From: JAIUNP01 sp020161975
Lineage (GTDB): Bacteria > Pseudomonadota > Alphaproteobacteria > Rhizobiales > Beijerinckiaceae
Direction of reading: 5' to 3'
Length of the DNA: 16,428 bases
Assembly (NCBI GenBank): GCA_036745275.1
Contig: DAIOGK010000042.1
Coordinates: forward strand, 1-16,428
Under the pieces are notes generated by a model. The model saw only the letters and a program-made list of their open reading frames with translations. It searched no databases and was not told the origin of the DNA. A program made the translations under genes and the position numbers. Of the stretch, positions 1 through 5,620 are shown one piece after another. The stretch's first letter is position 1, and each line of letters begins with the position of its first letter.

Positions 1-309
1 ATCGCCGTCACAGATCAGTACGGCATGTTGCTGGCTTTCACCCGTATGGATACAGCCCCGACCGGTTGCATCGAAACGTCCTTCCTGAAGGCTCGTGCCG
101 GCGCCTATTATCGGACGCCGACTGATCAGTATATGGATCGTGCGAACGGCAAGGAGCCGGCGATTGCCACCCTTCCCGGCATGATCCCGCTCGGTGGCGG
201 CTCGCCTGTTGTGCTGAACGGCGTGGTCATCGGCGCGGTCGGCGTCAGCGGTTCGGCCAACCCGAACGAGATTGCCATTGCGAAGGAGGCTGCGGCCAGC
301 TTCAAGTAA
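1..309 (+). CDS. HbpS/GlcG-like (DUF336) protein, 3' part
   Basis: Only the C-terminal 102 codons are in the window; the frame is open from base 1, so the start lies upstream. The visible part has the HbpS/GlcG family pattern: a VTDQYG strand early on, a central helix with alanine-rich KARAGAYY, the Gly-rich PLGGGSPVV segment, and the GVVIGAVGVSG hairpin followed by a closing helix of alanine-rich residues. Family members are small proteins of about 130-170 residues. Some bind haem (HbpS of Streptomyces), and others sit beside glycolate oxidase genes (GlcG), but many have no known role. Nothing here shows which ligand is bound. An Asn-Pro-Asn-Glu stretch near the end lies where relatives often carry a similar polar loop. 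The gene ends at TAA and faces a convergent phosphatase operon across a hairpin. Family assignment is confident; function is open. Confidence 0.85.
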   Translation: MAVTDQYGMLLAFTRMDTAPTGCIETSFLKARAGAYYRTPTDQYMDRANGKEPAIATLPGMIPLGGGSPVVLNGVVIGAVGVSGSANPNEIAIAKEAAASFK

Positions 310-325
310 GTCAGGCCAAGGCTGA

Positions 326-361
326 GCAATGCACTGCCGTCCGAAGCGGCAGTGCATTTGC
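326..361. terminator. Bidirectional hairpin terminator between convergent genes
   Basis: A perfect 12-base-pair stem is formed by 328-339 (AATGCACTGCCG) and 347-358, with a seven-base loop. It can be extended by GC at 326-327 with 360-361 if one base is bulged. It lies 18 bases after the HbpS-like stop and 5 bases from the stop of the minus-strand phosphatase gene, so it can serve both. Read on the minus strand, the loop contains C(UUCG)G, a very stable tetraloop. The T tract is short (TTT) on the plus side and absent on the minus side, so termination efficiency is uncertain. Confidence 0.7.
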
Positions 362-363
362 GT

Positions 364-873
364 TCAGAGCCTGATTGTTGACCGCACGACGGCTTCCTGC
401 CCCGCGGTTTCGATGGCACAGGGCCGCGCCGCCCGCACCCGCGCAATGGCCTCCCCTGGCGAAACACCCAGTTCCACGAGGATCCGTGCCGTAATCATCC
501 CGGAGCGCCCGCAGCCGGCCCGGCAATGCAGATGCACCCCCCCGCCTTCCTTCACGCGTGCCCGCACCAGCGGCCCCGCCTGCACCCACGCAGCCTCCCA
601 GATCGCGTCCGGCGCGCCGAAATCGGTGATCGGCAGGTGTAGCCAGGCAAAGCCGCGCGCGGTCGCGCGCTGTCCGAGGTCGCCCACACCAAGTTCGTCG
701 AGTTCAAGCTGTTCGGTCAGCGTCACCAGGACATCGGCGCCACTGGCCGAAATGGTGGCAAGATCGGTGTCAAGGTCGCGGCCCTCGTCTGTGCGGCCGG
801 GGCAGGGGCCAAGGCTGATCCAGCCCGGCGCGGGATCGGCGCTGACTTTCGCAAGGGTGATCGCTGCGCTCAT
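364..873 (-). CDS. CDKN3-like dual-specificity protein phosphatase (second of pair)
   Basis: A 169-residue cysteine-based phosphatase. The P-loop HCRAGCGRSG at 116-125 supplies the nucleophile Cys117 and Arg123 (Cx5R signature). Upstream, HLPITDFGAPD matches the general-acid loop of the CDKN3 (KAP) family, with Asp84 in the catalytic position. The N-terminal PGRTDEGRDLDTDL and the LELDELGV segment also fit that family. Expected chemistry is phosphotyrosine or phosphoserine/threonine hydrolysis in the cytoplasm; the substrate is unknown. Its ATG overlaps the stop of the upstream paralogue in an ATGA (870-873), so the two are translationally coupled. The paralogues align without gaps through about residue 138. 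A run of seven G on the coding strand (537-543) encodes the glycines just before the P-loop and could be a slippage site. Confidence 0.9.
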   Translation of the reverse strand: MSAAITLAKVSADPAPGWISLGPCPGRTDEGRDLDTDLATISASGADVLVTLTEQLELDELGVGDLGQRATARGFAWLHLPITDFGAPDAIWEAAWVQAGPLVRARVKEGGGVHLHCRAGCGRSGMITARILVELGVSPGEAIARVRAARPCAIETAGQEAVVRSTIRL

Positions 874-1388
874 CGCATCAGCGGACGGGCCTGGAACACG
901 ACGTCCTCCTGTTCCTCGCGCTCGATGGCGCAGGGGCGCGCGGCCCGCGTTCGGGCAATGGCCTCGGGGGCGTTGCAGAGGCCAAGCTCAACCAGCAGCC
1001 GGGCAATCAGCATTCCCGAGCGGCCACAGCCGGCTCGGCAGTGAATATGCACGTTCTTGCCTTCGCGGATCAAGGCGCGCACCTCCGGCCCCTGTTCCAG
1101 CCACTCATCTTCCCAATGGGGCTCGGGAATGCAGTAATTGTCAAACGGCAGGTGAAACCATCGCATTCCGGCCGCTTCCACCGTTGCCCCGAGATTGGGC
1201 ACGCCGAGTTCGTCGAGTTCCTCATCATCGCTCAGTGTTATCACCGCCGAGGCATTTTCAAGCCCCAGAACCTCGATATCGATGGCAAGATCATGGTCGA
1301 GGTCCGTGCGCCCCGGACAGCAACTGATGAGGAGCTTGCCCCAGTCCGGGCGCGTCTCGATAGCGGCGATTTTCAGGGGCACGATCAT
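870..1388 (-). CDS. CDKN3-like phosphatase paralogue with Asn at general-acid position
   Basis: This 172-residue paralogue is transcribed first in the pair. It keeps the same P-loop, HCRAGCGRSG at 116-125 (Cys117, Arg123), the ELDELGV segment, and the closing EAIARTRAARPCAIE helix shared with its partner. The acid loop reads HLPFDNYCIPE where the partner has HLPITDFGAPD. In the gap-free alignment, position 84 is Asn here and Asp in the partner, with an Asp one place earlier (Asp83). It could use Asp83, work slowly, or bind substrate without much turnover. No strong Shine-Dalgarno is seen before the ATG; the preceding bases read CCCTTTGGC. The stop overlaps the next ATG. Family is confident; catalytic competence is uncertain. 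Confidence 0.88.
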   Translation of the reverse strand: MIVPLKIAAIETRPDWGKLLISCCPGRTDLDHDLAIDIEVLGLENASAVITLSDDEELDELGVPNLGATVEAAGMRWFHLPFDNYCIPEPHWEDEWLEQGPEVRALIREGKNVHIHCRAGCGRSGMLIARLLVELGLCNAPEAIARTRAARPCAIEREEQEDVVFQARPLMR

Positions 1389-1470
1389 GCCAAAGGGCTA
1401 GCATTGCCGCGCGCCGGCGAAAAGTAAGCCGGAAGTCGTAGGGGGGGGAGCGGAGCTCGGACTTTTCAAA

Positions 1471-1489
1471 TTTGGCAAACTTTGCCAAA
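1471..1489 (+). promoter_or_regulatory. Palindromic operator upstream of parDE
   Basis: TTTGGCAAA at 1471-1479 and TTTGCCAAA at 1481-1489 form a perfect 9-base inverted repeat around a single C. It overlaps the proposed -35 region. ParD antitoxins of the ribbon-helix-helix type repress their own operons through such palindromes, so this is the likely autoregulatory operator (inference from position and symmetry). Confidence 0.7.
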
Positions 1490-1501
1490 ATATCCCTATA
1501 G
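1472..1501 (+). promoter_or_regulatory. Candidate sigma70-type promoter of parDE
   Basis: A -35-like TTGGCA (1472-1477) and a -10-like CTATAG (1496-1501) are separated by 18 bases. Transcription would start near 1508 and leave a leader of about 20 bases before the ATG at 1527. The -35 hexamer lies inside the inverted repeat, which suits repression by ParD. Confidence 0.45.
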
Positions 1502-1516
1502 GCACGCCCGCACGAT

Positions 1517-1521
1517 GGAGG
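1517..1521 (+). promoter_or_regulatory. Ribosome binding site fixing the parD start
   Basis: GGAGG ends five bases before ATG 1527. It supports that start over an in-frame TTG at 1482, which would lie inside or beside the operator and promoter. Confidence 0.7.
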
Positions 1522-1526
1522 ATGTC

Positions 1527-1799
1527 ATGGCCACGATGAATATCTCGCTGCCCGAGAAGATGAAGGACTGGGTGGAAAAGCAGGCGGCGGGCGGGCGTTA
1601 TGCCAATTCCAGCGACTATATGCGCGATCTCATCCGCCGCGATCAGGAGCGCGCGGCGAAAATCGCACATATGCAGAAGCTGATCGACGAGGGGCTTGAG
1701 AGCGGGTTTATTGAAGCGAGCATGGAGGAAATCTGGCAGGAAGCGCTCAACGAAATCGAGGCAGAACAGGGCAGTGGGAATGGCGTGGCGGCTGAGTAG
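1527..1799 (+). CDS. parD: ParD-type ribbon-helix-helix antitoxin
   Basis: A 90-residue antitoxin. The N-terminal TMNISLPEKMKDWVE strand-helix and the RYANSSDYMRDLIRRDQER helix form the ribbon-helix-helix DNA-binding fold typical of ParD. The C-terminal half (GLESGFIEASMEEIWQEALN) is the acidic, flexible toxin-wrapping region. It neutralises the ParE toxin and, in complex, represses the operon. The start is set by GGAGG at 1517-1521. The stop lies inside parE: the genes overlap by 20 bases (1780-1799), so toxin translation is coupled to that of the antitoxin. A palindromic operator sits immediately upstream. Confidence 0.92.
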   Translation: MATMNISLPEKMKDWVEKQAAGGRYANSSDYMRDLIRRDQERAAKIAHMQKLIDEGLESGFIEASMEEIWQEALNEIEAEQGSGNGVAAE

Positions 1800-2064
1800 G
1801 GCGGCAAAAGTCGATCTGCGAAATATCCTGAAATTCGGCGTGCAGCATTTTGGCAGGCACCAGGCGCGACACTACGGCGCGCACCTCGAGCAGGCCTTTC
1901 AGCTTTTGTCCGAACAGCCGCACATGGGGCGTATCCGGCCCGGACTGAGACCGGAAACCCGCATTCATCCCCATGGCGCGCATATCATTGTCTACGCAAC
2001 AGGGCCGAACGGCATTGATATCATCCGTGTCCGCCATGGCCGGGAAAACTGGCAGGAGGCGTGA
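1780..2064 (+). CDS. parE: ParE-type toxin (RelE/ParE superfamily)
   Basis: A 94-residue toxin. The start ATG 1780 gives MAWRLSRAAKVDLRNIL, the usual ParE N-terminus. The body has the family pattern: a helical hairpin with HYGAHLEQAFQLLSEQP, then RPGLRPETRIHPHGAHIIVY and the closing DIIRVRHGRENW strands. Characterised ParE proteins poison DNA gyrase, and that activity is inferred here from family only. The gene overlaps parD by 20 bases with only a weak ribosome binding site (GTGG), consistent with coupling. Its TGA (2062-2064) is followed directly by the complementary stop of mutB, so the two convergent genes have no intergenic base and no room for a terminator. The module looks intact. Confidence 0.92.
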   Translation: MAWRLSRAAKVDLRNILKFGVQHFGRHQARHYGAHLEQAFQLLSEQPHMGRIRPGLRPETRIHPHGAHIIVYATGPNGIDIIRVRHGRENWQEA

Positions 2065-4221
2065 TCACCCCTTCTGCCCATACCCCAACCGATCACTCAG
2101 ATCATCGAGCAGCTTTGCCGCTGCATCGGCAATCGCCGTGCCCGGCGGGAAGATCGCGGCAGCGCCGGCCTTGTAGAGCGCCTCGTAATCCTGCGGCGGG
2201 ATAACGCCGCCGGCGACGATCATGATGTCGGGGCGGCCCTCTTTCGCCAGCGCTTCGCGGATGGCGGGCACCAGCGTCAGATGCCCGGCGGCGAGCGAAC
2301 TTACCCCCACGATATGCACATCGTTTTCCACAGCCTGACGGGCTGCTTCCTCGGGGGTTGCGAACAGGGGTCCGATGTCCACGTCAAAGCCGAGATCGGC
2401 AAAGGCGCTGGCGATCACCTTCTGGCCGCGATCATGGCCGTCCTGCCCCAGCTTGGCGACGAGAATGCGCGGACGGCGGCCATCGGCCTCCTCGAAAGCC
2501 GCCACCTTGTCATGAACGCGGGTGATCATCTCGGAGTTCACGCCCACCTCCCGCTTGTAAACGCCGGAAATCGCCTTGATTTCGGCGACATGCCGGCCCC
2601 AGGCCTTTTCGAGCGCCAGCGAAATCTCGCCCACCGTCGCCTTGGCCCGCGCCGCTTCCACGCCGAGGGCGAGCAGGTTGCCGGTGCCCGACTTCGCCGC
2701 ATGTTCGAGCGCGGCGAGCGCGTTATCCACAGCGCTCTGGTCACGTTCGGCCTTGAGGCGATGAAGCTTGGCGATCTGGCTTGCGCGCACGGCGGCGTTG
2801 TCCACCTTCAGCACATCCACCGGCGGTTCGTTGTCGAGCTTGTACTTGTTGACGCCGACGATGGTCTGATGCCCGGAATCGATCCGCGCCTGCGTGCGGG
2901 CGGCGGCCTCCTCGATGCGCAGCTTCGGAATGCCCGCCTCGATGGCCTTTGCCATGCCGCCCAGCTTTTCCACCTCCTGGATATGCTCCCAGGCGCGCGC
3001 AGCGAGATCGCCGGTCAGCTTCTCGACGAAGGCCGAGCCGCCCCAGGGGTCGATGAAGCGGTTGGTGCCTGCCTCCTGTTGCAGGAAAATCTGCGTGTTT
3101 CGGGCGATGCGGGCGGAAAAATCGGTCGGCAGCGCCAGCGCCTCGTCGAGTGCGTTGGTGTGCAGCGATTGCGTGTGCCCCTGCGTCGCCGCCATGGCTT
3201 CCACACAGGTGCGGACGATGTTGTTGGGAACATCCTGCGCTGTCAGCGACCAGCCCGAGGTCTGGCAATGCGTGCGCAGGGAGAGCGAGCGCACGTCCTT
3301 CGGGTTGAACTGCTTCACGAGCTTGGCCCAGAGCAGGCGCGCGGCCCGCATCTTGGCCACTTCCATGAAGAAGTTCATGCCGATGGCCCAGAAGAACGAG
3401 AGGCGCGGCGCGAACTTGTCCACGTCAAGCCCGGCCTTCATGCCGGCGCGGATGTATTCGACACCATCGGCCAGCGTATAGGCGAGTTCGAGATCCTGCG
3501 TCGCTCCGGCTTCCTGCATGTGATAGCCGGAAATCGAGATCGAATTGAACTTCGGCATGTTCTGCGCCGTATAGGCGAAAATGTCCGAAATGATCCGCAT
3601 CGACCCCTTCGGTGGGTATATGTAGGTGTTGCGGACCATGAACTCCTTCAGGATGTCGTTCTGGATCGTGCCCGACAGTTTCGCCGGCGCCACGCCCTGT
3701 TCCTCCGCTGCGACAATGTAGAGCGAAAGGATCGGCAGCACGGCGCCGTTCATGGTCATCGAAACGGACATCTGGTCGAGCGGGATTCCGTCGAACAGCG
3801 TGCGCATGTCGTAGATCGAGTCGATTGCGACCCCGGCCATGCCGACATCGCCCGAGACGCGCGGATGGTCTGAATCATAGCCCCGGTGGGTCGCAAGATC
3901 GAAGGCGACCGAGAGCCCCTTCTGCCCCGCCGCGAGATTGCGCCGGTAGAAGGCGTTGGAATCCTCAGCCGTGGAGAAGCCCGCATACTGGCGCACCGTC
4001 CACGGATTGGTCACATACATCGTCGGGTAGGGGCCGCGCAGATAGGGCGCGATACCGGGGTAGGTGTCGAGAAAGTCGAGCCCGGCGAGGTCCGCATCCG
4101 AATAGCGCGCCTTGATCGGGATGCCTTCGGGCGTCATCCACGCCTCGCCCGTAACCGCTGTATCGGCGGTGAGTGGGGCGGGTTCATAAGCGATCTTGGA
4201 AAAATCCGGGATCTTCGACAT
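2065..4221 (-). CDS. mutB: Methylmalonyl-CoA mutase large (alpha) subunit
   Basis: A 718-residue catalytic subunit of the adenosylcobalamin-dependent mutase that interconverts (R)-methylmalonyl-CoA and succinyl-CoA. It closes the propionyl-CoA route into the TCA cycle and also acts in the ethylmalonyl-CoA pathway. The N-terminal TIM barrel shows the substrate segment YPTMYVTNPWTVRQYAGFS and SGYHMQEAGAT, with the Tyr-His pair near 233-234. The C-terminal cobalamin domain carries DGHDRG (DxHxxG) near 594-599, with His596 as the cobalt ligand, followed by GVSSLAAGH and the GGVIPPQD segment. I chose ATG 4221 because GGAG lies seven bases upstream; an ATG at 4242 would add seven residues with a poorer site. 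Its partner mutA is about 1.4 kb upstream, separated by bioY and a membrane-protein gene. Its stop abuts that of parE. Confidence 0.97.
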   Translation of the reverse strand: MSKIPDFSKIAYEPAPLTADTAVTGEAWMTPEGIPIKARYSDADLAGLDFLDTYPGIAPYLRGPYPTMYVTNPWTVRQYAGFSTAEDSNAFYRRNLAAGQKGLSVAFDLATHRGYDSDHPRVSGDVGMAGVAIDSIYDMRTLFDGIPLDQMSVSMTMNGAVLPILSLYIVAAEEQGVAPAKLSGTIQNDILKEFMVRNTYIYPPKGSMRIISDIFAYTAQNMPKFNSISISGYHMQEAGATQDLELAYTLADGVEYIRAGMKAGLDVDKFAPRLSFFWAIGMNFFMEVAKMRAARLLWAKLVKQFNPKDVRSLSLRTHCQTSGWSLTAQDVPNNIVRTCVEAMAATQGHTQSLHTNALDEALALPTDFSARIARNTQIFLQQEAGTNRFIDPWGGSAFVEKLTGDLAARAWEHIQEVEKLGGMAKAIEAGIPKLRIEEAAARTQARIDSGHQTIVGVNKYKLDNEPPVDVLKVDNAAVRASQIAKLHRLKAERDQSAVDNALAALEHAAKSGTGNLLALGVEAARAKATVGEISLALEKAWGRHVAEIKAISGVYKREVGVNSEMITRVHDKVAAFEEADGRRPRILVAKLGQDGHDRGQKVIASAFADLGFDVDIGPLFATPEEAARQAVENDVHIVGVSSLAAGHLTLVPAIREALAKEGRPDIMIVAGGVIPPQDYEALYKAGAAAIFPPGTAIADAAAKLLDDLSDRLGYGQKG

Positions 4222-4228
4222 GAATGCA

Positions 4229-4232
4229 CTCC
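4229..4232 (-). promoter_or_regulatory. Ribosome binding site supporting mutB start at 4221
   Basis: Read on the minus strand, GGAG precedes ATG 4221 by seven bases. The alternative ATG at 4242 has only AGGCG close by. Family members usually begin near this MSKIPDFSKIAY, so the shorter form is preferred. Confidence 0.55.
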
Positions 4233-4330
4233 AGCGGGCCATGACGCCTATCGATACCGGGGATCGATGCGGCGTAATATAGGACCAAAGATTATTGCAA
4301 TGGCGCGGCCGGAGCCACGCGCACCCGCGC

Positions 4331-4801
4331 TTATGCGGAAGTCTCGTTCACCGCGCTCGCTTCGCCCTCGATGACGCGCGGTTCTGTCGGCTTGCGCCGC
4401 GCCAACCGCTCGAACAGAAACCCCGCCACCATGCCCAGCGCCGTCGCCGACAGCACCATCAGCGGCACGGCAATGAAGCTGATGCCGGTGTTCGGAAACA
4501 TGATCGCCCGGAAGCGGAACACGCAATAACCGGAAATCGCCGCGCCGCAGACCCCGCCAATGGCCGCAAACACCTTGCCGAGCGGCGTGCCATGCTGGCC
4601 GATGACCAGATGGATCAGCGGAAACAGGATAAGGCAGACGGGCGTGACGCCGATCAGGCTGATGGGAAACCACAGCAGCACGCGATGCACCGCCTCGCCG
4701 CTCGAATAGCCGGCATAGAGTTCACCGAACCAGACGAGCGCCGCCGTCGCCAGAATGGAAATCAGCAGCGTGGTGATGCCGCCCGCGCGAATGTAGCTCA
4801 T
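4331..4801 (-). CDS. Four-helix inner-membrane protein of unknown function
   Basis: A 156-residue protein I do not recognise. Four hydrophobic stretches are visible at about 7-29, 41-68, 74-95 and 107-126. A basic cytoplasmic-looking tail follows (FERLARRKPTEPRV) and then a polar C-terminus. No catalytic motif or known transporter signature is seen; a few cysteines (near 56, 84 and 93) lie in or beside helices. A good ribosome binding site (GAGGA, five bases before the ATG) supports the start. It lies between bioY and mutB on the same strand. The bioY terminator upstream means it probably has its own promoter. It could be cotranscribed with mutB, as the 109-base gap contains no strong hairpin. 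A role with BioY or in cobalamin or acyl-CoA metabolism would be guesswork. Confidence 0.75.
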   Translation of the reverse strand: MSYIRAGGITTLLISILATAALVWFGELYAGYSSGEAVHRVLLWFPISLIGVTPVCLILFPLIHLVIGQHGTPLGKVFAAIGGVCGAAISGYCVFRFRAIMFPNTGISFIAVPLMVLSATALGMVAGFLFERLARRKPTEPRVIEGEASAVNETSA

Positions 4802-4828
4802 GAAATCCTCACTGCCTCTGTCCTAAAG

Positions 4829-4857
4829 CATATCGCGATCATGTGAAATCCGGGCAA
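4829..4857 (-). promoter_or_regulatory. Candidate promoter of the four-helix protein gene
   Basis: On the minus strand, TTGCCC (4852-4857) and GATATG (4829-4834) are spaced by 17 bases and lie about 30 bases before the ATG at 4801. The -10 match is only fair. A promoter is expected here because the bioY terminator lies just upstream. Confidence 0.35.
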
Positions 4858-4926
4858 TCGCAAAACACCAGGCACTGAACGCTTGAAACCGACCAAAGGA
4901 TCCGCGTCTCCGAAATCGTGCAAGGC

Positions 4927-4961
4927 AAAAACAAAAACGCCGCCCGAGTGAGGGGCGGCGG
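4927..4961 (-). terminator. Rho-independent terminator of bioY
   Basis: On the minus strand, CGCCGCCC and GGGCGGCG (4953-4960 with 4938-4945) form an 8-base-pair GC stem around a seven-base loop. The run TTTTTGTTTTTG follows immediately. This is a canonical intrinsic terminator, 25 bases after the bioY stop. It separates bioY from the downstream membrane-protein gene and mutB. Confidence 0.85.
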
Positions 4962-4975
4962 TTTGATTGGCTGCG

Positions 4976-4991
4976 GGCTGAAAAATCAGCC
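4976..4991 (-). repeat. Small hairpin overlapping the bioY stop codon
   Basis: GGCTGA (4976-4981) and TCAGCC (4986-4991) pair across an AAAA loop, placing the bioY stop codon in the stem. It is short and sits just before the main terminator; any role in RNA stability is speculative. Confidence 0.4.
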
Positions 4992-5558
4992 GCGGTACTT
5001 TTGAACCAGCGCCCACAGCGCCGGAACAAGCCCGGCGGCCAGCAGCGTCTTGAACACGGTGGCCCATACGAAGGGCAGTACGCCTGCCGCCCAGGCCTTC
5101 TCCGGGCCGATCAGGGTGGAAAGCCAGAGATAGCCGAGACCGAGAATGACAAGGTGGCCGATCGTCATCAGCGCGAAGCTGCCCGCAAGGCTGCGGTCAA
5201 GCCCGCGCGCGGCGCCAAGACCCATCAAACCGACGGCGGCGACGAAACCGGCGAGATAACCGCCCGTCGGACCCATCATATAGGCGGGCCCGGCACCGGA
5301 AGCGAACACCGGCAGGCCGGCGAGCCCTTCGAGAAGGTAAAGCCCGATGGTGGCAAGGCCGAGACGGAAGCCGAAGGTCGCGCCGATCACCAGCACCACC
5401 AGCGTCTGCATGGTCATCGGCACCGGATAGAACGGCACCTGCGCCTTGGCGGAGAGCGCGAGCGCCAGCGAGCCCGCCAGCACCAGCAGCGCCTGGCGCG
5501 GCAGGGCCAGCTTCGGCAGGGCGGTTTCGATCATGGTCGGATGCGTCGTCAACTGCAT
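4986..5558 (-). CDS. bioY: BioY biotin transporter (ECF substrate-binding component)
   Basis: A 190-residue integral membrane S-component for biotin. The family signatures are clear: PVPMTMQT at 45-52 and GPTGGYL at 96-102, set in about six hydrophobic segments, with the usual LLEGLAGLPVFASG loop between them. BioY binds biotin with high affinity; some work with BioM/BioN ATPase and permease, others alone. No bioM or bioN gene is in the window. It starts 62 bases after the mutA stop, with GAGGA seven bases before ATG, and ends at a strong terminator, so mutA-bioY may be one transcript. I see no TTATMKATAA palindrome of the BioR type in the gap. Biotin is the cofactor of propionyl-CoA carboxylase, which feeds the mutase encoded next door. 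Confidence 0.93.
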   Translation of the reverse strand: MQLTTHPTMIETALPKLALPRQALLVLAGSLALALSAKAQVPFYPVPMTMQTLVVLVIGATFGFRLGLATIGLYLLEGLAGLPVFASGAGPAYMMGPTGGYLAGFVAAVGLMGLGAARGLDRSLAGSFALMTIGHLVILGLGYLWLSTLIGPEKAWAAGVLPFVWATVFKTLLAAGLVPALWALVQKYRG

Positions 5559-5620
5559 CGTCAGGTCCTCTTCAAATCACTTCTTCAGGTCGTATTGGCA
5601 AATGGCCCGGAACACAAGCC

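Noticed and set aside
329..1327. A 332-codon open frame on the plus strand over the phosphatase pair
   Set aside because: It begins inside the terminator hairpin and its Ser/Arg/Pro-rich product has no domain. The minus-strand phosphatases explain the coding signal.
1482..1526. Longer ParD beginning at a TTG
   Set aside because: The TTG lies in the operator and upstream of the -10. GGAGG and ATG 1527 match the usual ParD N-terminus.
2281..3873. A 530-codon open frame on the plus strand
   Set aside because: It is antisense to mutB, whose family match is unambiguous. The translation is rich in His/Arg/Gly with no recognisable domain, typical of a complementary frame in GC-rich DNA.
4276..4281. 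TATATT as the -10 of a mutB promoter
   Set aside because: It is a good -10 on the minus strand, but no acceptable -35 lies 16-18 bases upstream, so I did not list it as a promoter.
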